Assembly (NCBI GenBank): GCA_963753225.1
Contig: CAVWBQ010000017.1
Location: 1 to 64,000 of the forward strand
DNA: 64,000 bases
Direction of reading: 5' to 3'
DNA from: Palsa-504 sp963753225
GTDB taxonomy: Bacteria; Actinomycetota; Actinomycetes; Streptosporangiales; Streptosporangiaceae
A program made the position numbers and the translations under genes. Shown one piece after another: positions 25,091 to 33,863 of this stretch. Numbering within the stretch: the stretch's first letter is position 1; each line of letters begins with the position of its first letter. The notes beneath the pieces were generated by a model. It made no database searches. It saw only the letters and a program-made list of their open reading frames with translations, and was not told where the DNA came from.

Positions 25091-25636
25091 ATGATTCGGC
25101 ACTGGTTCGAGATCGACCTCGACGACGCTTCCATGGAGCACGGTGCCCGGATCGAGATCCGGGAGCTGGCTCGCCATCCGCATCGGGGCAGCGAGTCAGC
25201 GTCCCAGCTCACCACCGTCGATCGCCCGCTGTGGCGGGCCGACCTGTTCGACCGGCTCGCAGATCCGCCTGGCACGTTCTCCGTCGCGCACTACCATCCG
25301 CAGTTCACCGACAACGAGCCGTGTGCCCGGCACTGGGACGCCGCCCTGAGCACAGACCCCTGGACCTGGCTGGGGGATCAGATCACCAGCGTGGGCGCCG
25401 CGGCCGGGGGAGCGGGCTGGCCGCTCGATCCCGGTGACGCGGCGGAACTCCCCGGCCTGGCCGGTGTCGTGGTAGCGACAGCGCGGCAGCTCGGACCGGC
25501 CGCGTGCCGCTCGGCGGCGGAGTGCTTCCACCTGACCAGGGACGTGCAGGACGCCGTCCAGCTCATGATCGCTGCATTGCGCGCACCGGAGCATCTGGAC
25601 CGGGACCGCGCGGCACCCTGGCTGGCGCGCTCCTGA
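25091..25636 (+). CDS. Hypothetical protein (about 181 aa)
   Basis: An unrecognised soluble protein. MIRHWFEIDLDDASMEHG begins a strand-rich N-terminus. The middle contains FSVAHYHPQFTDNEPC and WTWLGDQI, and the C-terminus is helical. An earlier in-frame GTG at 25055 would add 12 residues; neither start has a good ribosome site. It lies in the same orientation as the preceding small protein and may be cotranscribed with it. Confidence 0.55.
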   Translation: MIRHWFEIDLDDASMEHGARIEIRELARHPHRGSESASQLTTVDRPLWRADLFDRLADPPGTFSVAHYHPQFTDNEPCARHWDAALSTDPWTWLGDQITSVGAAAGGAGWPLDPGDAAELPGLAGVVVATARQLGPAACRSAAECFHLTRDVQDAVQLMIAALRAPEHLDRDRAAPWLARS

Positions 25637-25680
25637 CCGCGCCAGAGGGGCAGGTGCGGTCCAGGTGACTGCGCCCGGCC

Positions 25681-25686
25681 TACCCT
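25681..25686 (+). promoter_or_regulatory. Leaderless-type -10 (TACCCT)
   Basis: TACCCT lies 6 nt before the GTG at 25693; no Shine-Dalgarno is present. Confidence 0.45.
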
Positions 25687-25692
25687 GAAGAC

Positions 25693-26517
25693 GTGTCACA
25701 CCCGCCTAAACCCGCTTCCACCTCGGACGCCAGCTGCCCTATGGACATCGCCGACTTCAGTCTTGACCTGTTCTCTCTCGCCGGGCGCAATGCCCTCGTC
25801 ACCGGCGGCAACACCGGCCTGGGCCGGGCCTTCTCCGTCGCCCTGGCCCGGGCCGGCGCTGACGTGTTCGCCGTCGGCCTGGCCGAAGACGACGGGACCA
25901 CCCGCCGGCTGATCGAGGGCGCCGGACGCCGGATGGAGTTCATGCTGGCCGACATCACCCAGCCAGGCGTTCCGGCGGCAATCGTGCAGCGCTGCGTCGA
26001 GGCGCTGGGCTCGGTGGATATCCTGGTCAACTCCGCCGGTATCAACCTGCTGTCGGACGTGGAGGAGTTCGGCCGTGACCAGTGGGATCCCATGGTGTCG
26101 GTCAACCTGACCGCCGCCTTCGAACTCGCCCACGAGGCCGGCAAGTTCATGATCGGGCAACGATCTGGCAAGATCATCAATATTGCCTCGCTGTTCTCCT
26201 TCCTCGGCGGCAAGCGCTCGCCCGCCTATGCCGCGACCAAAGCCGGAATCGTGGGCTTCACCAAGGCCTACTGTGACGAGCTGGCGGCCTACAACGTCCA
26301 GGTCAATGCCATCGCGCCCGGATATCTCGTGACAGCGATCACCGAAGCGACCCGTGCCGACCCAGCCGCCCGCCGGCGTGTCGTCGAGCACATCCCCGCG
26401 GCCCGCTGGGGCGAGACCGCCGACCTGATGGGAGCCACTGTCTTCCTGGCCAGCAGGGCCTCGGATTACGTCAACGGCCATGTCCTGGTCGTCGACGGCG
26501 GCTATCTCGTCCGCTGA
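25693..26517 (+). CDS. Short-chain dehydrogenase/reductase (KduD/gluconate dehydrogenase-like)
   Basis: A 274-residue classical SDR. NALVTGGNTGLGRA binds NAD(P), VNSAGI is the NAG-type motif, IINIASLFSF has the catalytic serine, and YAATKAG is the YxxxK motif. APGYLVTAI and NGHVLVVDGGY complete it. Relatives oxidise sugar acids or polyols. It is followed by an FAD oxidase and an FGGY sugar kinase on the same strand, which suggests a carbohydrate or polyol catabolic cluster. Confidence 0.88.
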   Translation: MSHPPKPASTSDASCPMDIADFSLDLFSLAGRNALVTGGNTGLGRAFSVALARAGADVFAVGLAEDDGTTRRLIEGAGRRMEFMLADITQPGVPAAIVQRCVEALGSVDILVNSAGINLLSDVEEFGRDQWDPMVSVNLTAAFELAHEAGKFMIGQRSGKIINIASLFSFLGGKRSPAYAATKAGIVGFTKAYCDELAAYNVQVNAIAPGYLVTAITEATRADPAARRRVVEHIPAARWGETADLMGATVFLASRASDYVNGHVLVVDGGYLVR

Positions 26518-26580
26518 GCAGGTTCCCGGGACAAAGGCTCAACGCCCGGGCCGTTCGGAAGAAAAGAGTGCAGGACTGCC

Positions 26581-28071
26581 ATGGCCCCATCCCGATCCTC
26601 GCTGAACCGCCAGTCGATCATCGACGCGATGACCGAACTCCTCGGGCCCAGCGCCGTCGATACCGGCGACGAACAGCTGAAGGCGGCCAGCGTCGACCGC
26701 TTTAAGAAGTACACCGCCGTCCACGGCATCTACGACGGGCCGATCCCAGCCGCGATTGTCTACCCTTCCTCGACGGCGGACGTGGCGGCCATCCTGCGTT
26801 TCGCCGAGGAGAACCTCGTCAACGTCGTTCCCCGCACCGGACGGACCGCCACCGAGGGCGGCCTGGAGACCGTGGTCGAGGACAGCCTCGTGGTAGACGG
26901 GTCGCGGATGAACGCGATCACCTCGATCGACCCGGTCGACATGATGGCCACCGCGCAGTGCGGCGTCGGCCTGCAGGAACTGGAGGACACCCTGCGGGCC
27001 CAGGGACTGACCACCGGGCACTCACCCCAGTCCAAGCCGCTCGCCCAGATGGGCGGCCTGGTCGCAACCCGGTCGATCGGCCAGTTCTCCACCCTGTACG
27101 GCGGCATCGAGGATCTGGTCATCGGCCTGGAAGGCGTCTTCCCCGGCGGGACGGTCACCCGCATCAAGAATGTGCCCCGCCGGGCCGCGGGCCCGGACAT
27201 CCGTCACGTCATCATCGGCAGCGAGGGCGCGCTGTGCTTCATCACCGAGGTGACGGTCAAGCTCTTCCGCTGCCAGCCCGAGAACAACCGGTACTTCGGC
27301 TTCCTGGTCGACGAGTTCGCCGCCGGCATCGCTACCGTGCGTGAGCTGATCACCGCGGGGTACCGGCCGTCGGTGTGCCGGGTCTACTCGCCCGAGGACG
27401 CCCGGCAGCACTTCGCCGGCTTCTGCAAGGGGAAGAACGTCGTCGTGCTCGTCGCCGAGGGCCCGAAGGGCATCGCCGACGCCACCGCGGAGGCGATCGA
27501 GGAACTCTTCGCCGGCCGCCCGCACGAGCGCGTCGACGGCGGCCTGATCCAGCAATGGTTCGAGAACCTCAACTGGGGCCAGGACAAGATCGACGCCGAG
27601 AAGGCCGCCATGCTCTCCAGCGCCCACCTCGGGTACACCACCGAAGTGTCCGTCAACTGGTCACAGGTCAGCGACCTGTTCGACGCCGTCATGAGCCGGA
27701 TCCGCGGCGAGTTCCCGCGAGCCGGCGACCTGACCATGCTCGGCGCGCACTCCTCGCACAGCTACCAGACCGGGACGAACCTCTACTTCGTGTACGACTA
27801 CACGATCAGGTGCAGCCCTCGCGAAGAGATCGAGGTCTACCACAAGCCACTGAACGCGATCATCGTCACCGAAACCCTGCGGCTGGGCGGGTCGATGGTG
27901 CACCACCACGGGATCGGCAAGTACCGCACGCCGTGGGTGCGACACGAGCACGGCAGCGCCTACTACCTGCTGTCGACGCTCAAGCACGCATTCGACCCCG
28001 AGGGCGTGATGAACGCGGGCACGATCTTCCCGCTGGAGCCGGACGCCAGCGCGCGCGAATCCGCGAGCTGA
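26581..28071 (+). CDS. FAD-linked oxidase (GlcD / alkyl-DHAP synthase type)
   Basis: A 496-residue VAO-type flavoprotein. PAAIVYPSSTADVAAILRFA and VVPRTGRTATEGGLE start the FAD domain. LATRSIGQFSTLYGGIEDLV and IRHVIIGSEGALCFITEV follow, and the substrate domain has a HxH-type SMVHHHGIGKY motif as in alkyldihydroxyacetone-phosphate synthases. It probably oxidises a 2-hydroxy acid or a sugar alcohol derivative. An AGGA lies before the ATG. It sits 63 nt after the SDR and 2 nt before the kinase, in one operon. Confidence 0.87.
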   Translation: MAPSRSSLNRQSIIDAMTELLGPSAVDTGDEQLKAASVDRFKKYTAVHGIYDGPIPAAIVYPSSTADVAAILRFAEENLVNVVPRTGRTATEGGLETVVEDSLVVDGSRMNAITSIDPVDMMATAQCGVGLQELEDTLRAQGLTTGHSPQSKPLAQMGGLVATRSIGQFSTLYGGIEDLVIGLEGVFPGGTVTRIKNVPRRAAGPDIRHVIIGSEGALCFITEVTVKLFRCQPENNRYFGFLVDEFAAGIATVRELITAGYRPSVCRVYSPEDARQHFAGFCKGKNVVVLVAEGPKGIADATAEAIEELFAGRPHERVDGGLIQQWFENLNWGQDKIDAEKAAMLSSAHLGYTTEVSVNWSQVSDLFDAVMSRIRGEFPRAGDLTMLGAHSSHSYQTGTNLYFVYDYTIRCSPREEIEVYHKPLNAIIVTETLRLGGSMVHHHGIGKYRTPWVRHEHGSAYYLLSTLKHAFDPEGVMNAGTIFPLEPDASARESAS

Positions 28072-28073
28072 TC

Positions 28074-29504
28074 ATGACGCCGTACCTGCTGGCCATCGAC
28101 AACGGGTCACAGAGCACCAAGGTGACGATCTTCGACGCCCGCGGGCACCCTGTCGCCTCGGCCCGCCGGCGGCTCAATCCCTACGACACCTCGGTGCCTG
28201 GGCATGCTGTCCATCCCGGTGACGACATCTGGGATTCCATCAAGGACGCCTGCCGCGCCGCCATTACCGGGTTCGCGGGCAATCTCGCCGACATCGCAGC
28301 CGTCGGCCTGTGCACCATCCGGTTCTGCCGGGCCCTGCTGGCCGCGGACGGCAGCCTGGCCGAGCCAGTGCTGAGCTGGATGGACGAACGGGTCTCACGT
28401 CCCTACGAGCCGGGCAACCCGCTGACCCGCTACGTCACCACCTCCTCCGGCTACATCACCCACCGCCTGACCGGCCAGTTCGTGGACGCCGCGGCCAACT
28501 ACCAGGGTGTCTGGCCGATCGACCAGGACACCGCGACCTGGTCGGGCGATCCCGCCCTCTACGCCTCCGCGGGCATGGCTCGCGACATGCTCTTCGACCT
28601 GGTCCCCCCGGGCGGGCGGCTCGGCGAGGTGACCTCCGCCGCGAGCGAGGTCACGGGTATCCCGGCCGGCCTGCCGGTATACGCCACGGCCAACGACAAG
28701 GCCGTCGAGGCGCTGGGCAGTGGCCTGGAAGAAGACGGCACCGTGCTGCTGTCGCTGGGCACCTACATCGCGTCGATGACCATCGGCTCCTCCTCATCGA
28801 GCGCAGACGACAGCTATTGGGCCAACTTCGCGGCGCGGCCAGGGAAATACCTGTACGAGAGCACGGGGGTCCGCCGCGGCATGTGGATGGTCAGCTGGTT
28901 CCGCACCCTGCTGGAGGGCTCGCACGGCGAGGGAATGGCGAATCTCGAGGACGCCCTCAACGCCGAGGCCAGCGAGCTAGCGCCCGGCAGCAACGGGTTG
29001 CTGACGCTTCCGGACTGGCTCGCTCCCGGCCACGCGGCCTGGCGGCGAGGCGCGCTGCTTGGCTTCGACGGCAGCCAGGGCCGTGCGCACATTTACCGCT
29101 CGATGCTCGAGGGCATCGCCCTGACGATGGCGAATCACACCACGGCGATGGAACGGTCGCTGGGCCGCCGGCTCTCACCGGTCCTCGTGTCCGGCGGCGG
29201 ATCCCGCTCAGACCTGATGATGCAGATCGTCGCCGACGTCTTCGATCGCCCTGCGCGCCGCACCACGGTCAACGACGCCGCCGGGCTCGGCGCGGCTATC
29301 TGCGCCGCCGTCGGCCACGGTGTCTACCCGGGCTGGGATCAGGCCACAGCGGCAATGGTCGGCGTCGGCGACGAGTTCGATCCAGGCGCACGAGCTGCCC
29401 GCGCCTACCAGGAGATCAACAACGTGTACGCGGCCCTGACCACGTTCACTGACCCGCTGTTCCGCTCGATGGCCGATGGGCTGCGGGGCCTGGAACGTGC
29501 CTGA
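28074..29504 (+). CDS. FGGY-family carbohydrate kinase
   Basis: A 476-residue sugar kinase. LLAIDNGSQSTKVTIFD is the phosphate-1 loop, WMDERV a substrate-proximal motif, and PVLVSGGGSRSDLMMQIVADV the adenosine motif typical of xylulo-, glycero- and erythrulokinases. The start lies 2 nt after the oxidase stop and no other in-frame start fits the FGGY N-terminus. Together with the SDR and oxidase it would phosphorylate a sugar or polyol intermediate; which one is open. Confidence 0.9.
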   Translation: MTPYLLAIDNGSQSTKVTIFDARGHPVASARRRLNPYDTSVPGHAVHPGDDIWDSIKDACRAAITGFAGNLADIAAVGLCTIRFCRALLAADGSLAEPVLSWMDERVSRPYEPGNPLTRYVTTSSGYITHRLTGQFVDAAANYQGVWPIDQDTATWSGDPALYASAGMARDMLFDLVPPGGRLGEVTSAASEVTGIPAGLPVYATANDKAVEALGSGLEEDGTVLLSLGTYIASMTIGSSSSSADDSYWANFAARPGKYLYESTGVRRGMWMVSWFRTLLEGSHGEGMANLEDALNAEASELAPGSNGLLTLPDWLAPGHAAWRRGALLGFDGSQGRAHIYRSMLEGIALTMANHTTAMERSLGRRLSPVLVSGGGSRSDLMMQIVADVFDRPARRTTVNDAAGLGAAICAAVGHGVYPGWDQATAAMVGVGDEFDPGARAARAYQEINNVYAALTTFTDPLFRSMADGLRGLERA

Positions 29505-29522
29505 CCGGCGATTGTGCCCAGG

Positions 29523-30992
29523 CTAGGCAAATACGGCGGCAAGCGGGGCGAGGCGCAGGACGTCCCCCGGGCCGGTCAGGTGGGGGAGGGAGACGAATAC
29601 GGTCTTCACCCCGCGGTCGGCCAGCAACCGGTAACGGCCGATGTGCTCGTCGGCAGTGCCGGCGTGGTGGCGCTGGGCGAAGACGGCGGCAGCAGTCCTG
29701 CCACGCAGGTTCTCCACGATCGACGCGGCATCCTCGCGGTCGCGGCCGATGACCGGGATGTCGAGCACGGTCACCTCGGCCTGTGCTGGGTCACGCCCGG
29801 CCGCCACGCAGTGCTGGCGGAAGATGGCGAGCTTGCGGTCCAGCGCGGCGATGTCCGAGGGAAGATTGCAGCCATCGCCGAGCCTGGCGGCGATGGCCAG
29901 CGTCCGCTTCTCGCCGCTGCCGCCGACGATGACCGGGATCCGCGACGCCGGGCGCGGGTAGCAGGTGGTTTCCGGCAGCCAGACCCGCTCGCTGCGGTAC
30001 GGCCTGGTGCCGGGCTGCCACAGGGCCCGAAGCGTCTCGATGGCCGACTCGAGCTCGTCGAGCCTGGCCCGGGCCGGCGGAAATGGCAGGCCGAACCCGG
30101 CGTGCTCGCGCGCCCACCAGCCGGCCCCGATGCCGCAGAACGCTCGTCCGCCGCTCAGTACGTCAAGCGTGGCCGCGGTCTTGGCCAAGATTCCTGGCGC
30201 GCGGAACGTCACGGGTGTCACCAGCGTGCCCAGGCGAAGGGTCGGCTCCAGGCCCGCGAGCATCCCGAGTGTCACCCACGGTTCCGGGATCGGCTCCCAG
30301 GCCCGGCCAACCTGGGGGATCTGGATCAGGTGATCCATCAGGGCGATTCCCTGCAGGCCGGCCTCGGCGGCGGCGCGGGCCACCGCCGCCAGCCAGCGCG
30401 CCGGGTCGGCCGGGTCCTCGCCCCAGGGGAATCGCGACAGCTGCAGCACCAGGCCCATCCGGACCGGCCGCTGCCGCTGCTGGCTGGCCGCCACCCTCGC
30501 TCCCGGGGTGTGCGAGGCCTCGGGCTGGGCTTGCCTGGCCGTTGTCACCAGGTCCCAGCCCTCGCCCGGGATCTCCGCGACGGCCACCCGCATCCGGCGC
30601 AGCTGGCCGTCAAGCGCAGGCGCAGGCACCGGCCGGTCACGTGCGCGGTTCCGCCGGCGGCACTCCACCGGATCGGTGTCGACAAGCACGGCGACGGCGG
30701 GCATGCCGCCGTTCCTGGCCAGCCCCAGGTAGCTCAGGCGCCGCGCCGAGTCAAGGCCCAGCGTGTCCACCACCGCGGTCAGGCCGCGGCGCAGCCGGGC
30801 GGCCACTATCTGGTCAAGCAGGGCAAAAGCGTCGGCCGACGCATCCAGGTCGTGCTCGCCGCTACCCACCAGTGCGCGCAGCCGGTCCGACGAGACCACC
30901 TCATCCGGACGGTAATGCTCCGCCGCCCAGACCGACTTCCCGGACCCGGACGCCCCGACCAGCACGACCAGCGCAGGATCGGGTAGCGCCAC
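29523..30992 (-). CDS. P-loop kinase fused to LLM F420-dependent oxidoreductase
   Basis: A bifunctional protein of about 489 residues. The first 160 or so form a polynucleotide-kinase-like P-loop domain: VVLVGASGSGKSVWAAEHY (Walker A), VVDTLGLD (Walker B region), ECRRRNRARDRPVP (lid arginines). After a linker, MGLVLQLSRFPWGEDP opens a full luciferase-like F420 oxidoreductase with LGTLVTPVTFRAPGILAK, CGIGAGWWAREHAGFG and VIVGGSGEKRTL. The start is uncertain: GTG 30992 has GGGGA 5 nt upstream, while GTG 31019 and ATG 31124 extend it. It converges with the sugar kinase gene. Confidence 0.82.
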   Translation of the reverse strand: MALPDPALVVLVGASGSGKSVWAAEHYRPDEVVSSDRLRALVGSGEHDLDASADAFALLDQIVAARLRRGLTAVVDTLGLDSARRLSYLGLARNGGMPAVAVLVDTDPVECRRRNRARDRPVPAPALDGQLRRMRVAVAEIPGEGWDLVTTARQAQPEASHTPGARVAASQQRQRPVRMGLVLQLSRFPWGEDPADPARWLAAVARAAAEAGLQGIALMDHLIQIPQVGRAWEPIPEPWVTLGMLAGLEPTLRLGTLVTPVTFRAPGILAKTAATLDVLSGGRAFCGIGAGWWAREHAGFGLPFPPARARLDELESAIETLRALWQPGTRPYRSERVWLPETTCYPRPASRIPVIVGGSGEKRTLAIAARLGDGCNLPSDIAALDRKLAIFRQHCVAAGRDPAQAEVTVLDIPVIGRDREDAASIVENLRGRTAAAVFAQRHHAGTADEHIGRYRLLADRGVKTVFVSLPHLTGPGDVLRLAPLAAVFA

Positions 30993-31215
30993 CGCCGTCC
31001 CCGGTTCCGTCGGACCCACACCCCCCAGCTTGGCAGACCCTCTGCTTGGACTGGAGTCCTGGCCCACAGCCGACACCGAGCAGATGACCCAGCCACTCCT
31101 CGCCGATCGCATCGCCGAGAACATCCAGCGGCTAATCGCCGGGCAAGAGCTGGCGGGCCGGGTGGACCCGGATCTCGGCTACTGATCTGGCCGCTCAGCA
31201 GAGAAGAACCGTCGC

Positions 31216-31221
31216 TATCCT
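31216..31221 (+). promoter_or_regulatory. Leaderless-type -10 (TATCCT)
   Basis: TATCCT sits 6 nt before the GTG at 31228; no Shine-Dalgarno is present. Confidence 0.5.
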
Positions 31222-31227
31222 GGCTCT

Positions 31228-31698
31228 GTGCTCGAGCTGAGCAGTCTAGACCTGGAGGAGATCGCCGACGCGCTGGCCGACCAGACCGACTATGAACACC
31301 ATTGGCTGATCAACCCGCAGACCGGAGAGATCGTGTTCTGGACGGCCGACACCGGCATCGACGGACAGAAACCGGTCGACCTCGACGAACTGGACCTAGT
31401 CGGCATCCAGCCCCTGCCGTCCTGGATCTGGTACCAGGACATGGCCGACTTCGCCGAGGCGATTACCGATGAACGGGCCGGGCGCAGGCTGGCACGGGCC
31501 ATCCAGGGCAAAGGGGCCTTCCGCCGGTTCAAAGATGAGCTCCACGAGGAGCATCCGGACCTGCTGCCGGCGTGGTACGCCTTCCGCGATGCCCGCGCCA
31601 GGCGCCGCGCCGTCCAGTGGCTGGCCGACAACTCGCTCATTGACGTCGAGGCAGCCGACCGCTTCCTCACCAGCCACCCGGATCCAGACCTGCCCTGA
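31228..31698 (+). CDS. UPF0158-family protein
   Basis: A 156-residue soluble protein with the UPF0158 pattern: LEEIADALADQTDYEHHWLI, GEIVFWTADTG, then WYQDMADFAEAITDERAGRRLARAIQGKGAFRRFKDEL. The family is widespread and of unknown function. Its 5' end matches the leaderless signature seen elsewhere in the window. Confidence 0.82.
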   Translation: MLELSSLDLEEIADALADQTDYEHHWLINPQTGEIVFWTADTGIDGQKPVDLDELDLVGIQPLPSWIWYQDMADFAEAITDERAGRRLARAIQGKGAFRRFKDELHEEHPDLLPAWYAFRDARARRRAVQWLADNSLIDVEAADRFLTSHPDPDLP

Positions 31699-31956
31699 GC
31701 CCAGCGGACCTGCCAGATCCGTACCTTCGACATCGCGCTACGCTCTCGTGAGCGATGGGCGGCTGCCCGGTTGCCACCATGGAGTTGCCCGCGGCGCGCA
31801 TCCGTGCCGGATCCGCGTGTCAGTCAAAGACCGCTCCGGAAAACCGCGCCAACCGGCCGGGTATTGGTCCCGGCCGGCTAGGGCTGGTTCGTACAGGAGC
31901 GGGCTCGAGATCCGGATCAGGAATCTGGCCAGGCGCTGGGGCGCCAGTTCCTCGGG

Positions 31957-32091
31957 TCAGAAACGCTCAGGGGTGTTCCGCGAGCTGGTCATCCGGGTCT
32001 GGGCGTAGTTGCACTCGGCGACGATAGCGGCGACGCGCCGGGCGATGCGAGCCAGTGGACCCTGCACGTCGTGCGTCACGTTGTCGTTCAT
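31957..32091 (-). CDS. Small hypothetical protein (44 aa)
   Basis: A reverse-strand ORF, MNDNVTHDVQGPLARIARRV..., ends in ...MTSSRNTPERF. Its ribosome site is excellent: GAGGAGGA 6-7 nt before the ATG. It is soluble and amphipathic (RIARRVAAIVAE). No family is recognised. An unusual palindromic repeat lies about 110 bp upstream, in its promoter region. The segment 31699-31956 shows no other gene. Confidence 0.6.
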   Translation of the reverse strand: MNDNVTHDVQGPLARIARRVAAIVAECNYAQTRMTSSRNTPERF

Positions 32092-32200
32092 TGTTCCTCC
32101 TCGGTTTCCGGCCATCTGTTCGCCGGTCACTATCGAGTCTCGCCGTAAGACCCTGTTCGGCGCGTCGGAGGAAATCCTTATTTTGCCTGTTGAGATAGGT

Positions 32201-32255
32201 CTTAGCCGGTCTGAGACCGGCTTAGCCGGGCCTGAGACCGGCTTAACCGGGCTTA
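32201..32255. repeat. 20/21-bp palindromic tandem repeat, intergenic
   Basis: CTTAGCCGGTCTGAGACCGG is followed by CTTAGCCGGGCCTGAGACCGG and a partial CTTAACCGGGCTTAG. Each unit contains a palindrome such as CCGGTCTGAGACCGG. It lies between the divergent small gene at 32091 and the secreted protein gene at 32558. The rest of 32092-32557 shows no gene. Confidence 0.85.
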
Positions 32256-32557
32256 GTGCGCCTCACTCGGCTTAGCGTGGATTCCGGCACCCGTTCCTGA
32301 CTGACCGCGGATCGAGCGGTTTCCCGGCGCGGCCCGCGCCCGCGCCGGGAACTCCCCGCTTGGCGTGGGCAGGCAGGCGCCGCATCGCGCAAGCGGAGTA
32401 GCCGCGGTTCCGGCCGGGCAGGCTGGACCGCTGCTCTTTGTGGCGCAGGCCGTTTCAGGGCCGCGTCAGCGTCGCTTCAACCCGGAATGCGATATTCGCC
32501 GGAACGGATGGCGGGCAACTGTGAAGCGCTGCCACCGCTCTGCCTGAAAGGACTGAA

Positions 32558-33031
32558 ATGTCTCGCATTCGCCCCAGAGCGCTGCTGAAAGCGGCGCTGC
32601 TGCCGACAGCACTGCTGCTGATGGCCGTCGGCGGGTCGCAAACGGCGTTCGCCAGCCAGGCTGCCGCTACCACCAACGTTACGAGCGGCATACACTCCGC
32701 GCCTTCGCCGGACAGCTACTACACAATGCGGCTCAGCCCGTCTTCGGTCACGGTCCGGGCAGGCTACCGAACCAGGATCACCGTCTCGTTCCGGGCCACG
32801 ACCGATCTCTACGGCACTGCGGTGGCCTTGAGCGTCAGCGGCCTGCCAAGTGGCGTCACGGCGTCGTTTTCGCCGCCCACGACCACCATGGGCGGTCGTC
32901 CGGTCCTGACCTTGACCGCCGCACCCTCGAGCGCGGCCGGCGCGTTCGCGGTCACCGTCACCGCGATCACGCTGAGCAGCGATCCCATCGGCACGTCTGC
33001 GCCACTCGGTATCACGATCAGCGCGCACTAA
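32558..33031 (+). CDS. Secreted Ig-like domain protein
   Basis: A 157-residue exported protein. A signal peptide (LLPTALLLMAVGGSQTAFA, cleavage likely before SQAA) precedes one beta-sandwich domain: RLSPSSVTVRAGYRTRITVSF, VALSVSGLPSGVTASFSP, VLTLTAAPSSAAGAFAVTV. This is typical of Ig-like repeats that bind or space surface proteins; here it stands alone with no enzyme. AAAGGA lies 6 nt before the ATG. Confidence 0.78.
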   Translation: MSRIRPRALLKAALLPTALLLMAVGGSQTAFASQAAATTNVTSGIHSAPSPDSYYTMRLSPSSVTVRAGYRTRITVSFRATTDLYGTAVALSVSGLPSGVTASFSPPTTTMGGRPVLTLTAAPSSAAGAFAVTVTAITLSSDPIGTSAPLGITISAH

Positions 33032-33599
33032 CCGAGTGTCCTTGACCAGGGATGCGGAGCAGCGGCGGTCGGCCCTATGCGCCAGCCTGGTGGTCCCGCG
33101 TCAGGCCAGTACTCGTGCGTCACACGGCGGCGGCCGTGACCGGATGCGCTCTTCCGGTTCACGCCAGCATCCCCGGCACACCGAGCCTGAACCACACGCC
33201 AGCGCCAACGTCCCACCAGCATCACACGACCCGTACACGACCCGTACTGTGACCGGACAACTCAAGCCCGGGACAGACGGTCTACCGCAGGGTGCACCTG
33301 AGGGGGTCGCGGCGGAGTTCTGCCGCGGAAGAGCGTCGGCCCGGATCGCTCCGGCCTCGGCCGCTGCATCCAGAACGCGCGCAGTTTGCTCGCCGGGCGA
33401 GGCCGGCTGCGGCGCATGCAACGTCGATCTCAGCATGCAACGCCGAGTCCGCGCGGCAATCGACGAAGGCGCGGTCGCGCAGTGCTGGGTCACTGAGTCC
33501 GATCCGCCACGCATCACCACCGCACCCCGGCTGCTGAATTCCTCTCGGCCAGTGGGGCAACCACCCAATCGGGGTGAGGCCAGATCACCTTAGGTTGAG
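33032..33599. other. Long intergenic region, no convincing gene
   Basis: About 570 bp with open frames on both strands, but none has codon bias, a ribosome site or a recognisable domain. It may be a degraded gene. Confidence 0.4.
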
Positions 33600-33657
33600 T
33601 TTGACTTGTCGCCATGGTGTCTCAGGGGACAACTTTGACTGGCGCAACGGTGTCTCA
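33600..33657. repeat. Imperfect 24/25-bp direct repeat, IS-end-like
   Basis: Copies at 33600-33624 and 33634-33657 share TTTGACT at the left and GGTGTCTCA at the right with small differences between. TGTCTCA also occurs, in inverted form, at 47365-47391. These may be termini of a lost insertion sequence. The rest of 33658-33863 has no gene. Confidence 0.5.
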
Positions 33658-33863
33658 CAAGCGAACGATGCGGCTGCATCGCGTATTCGCTTCGTCCCCG
33701 CAACGAGGCGCCAGGGTTCCCGAGGGCTCTGCGTGGTGCGCCACCCCGGACTGGTGGGCGAGTTGGGACGGATCACCGCCGAACCGACATGCAGGACTCA
33801 GTACCGCCGCGTCCGACGGGCGAGCTATCCGGGCACGGTTCCCAACCCCCATGTGAGGCAGTC

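Noticed and set aside
31755..32275. Two plus-strand frames of about 90 codons
   Set aside because: They overlap a reverse-strand small gene with a strong ribosome site and have no features of their own.
33036..33593. 185-codon plus-strand frame and a 155-codon minus-strand frame in the same place
   Set aside because: Neither has a ribosome site, domain or codon bias; overlapping open frames are expected at this GC content.
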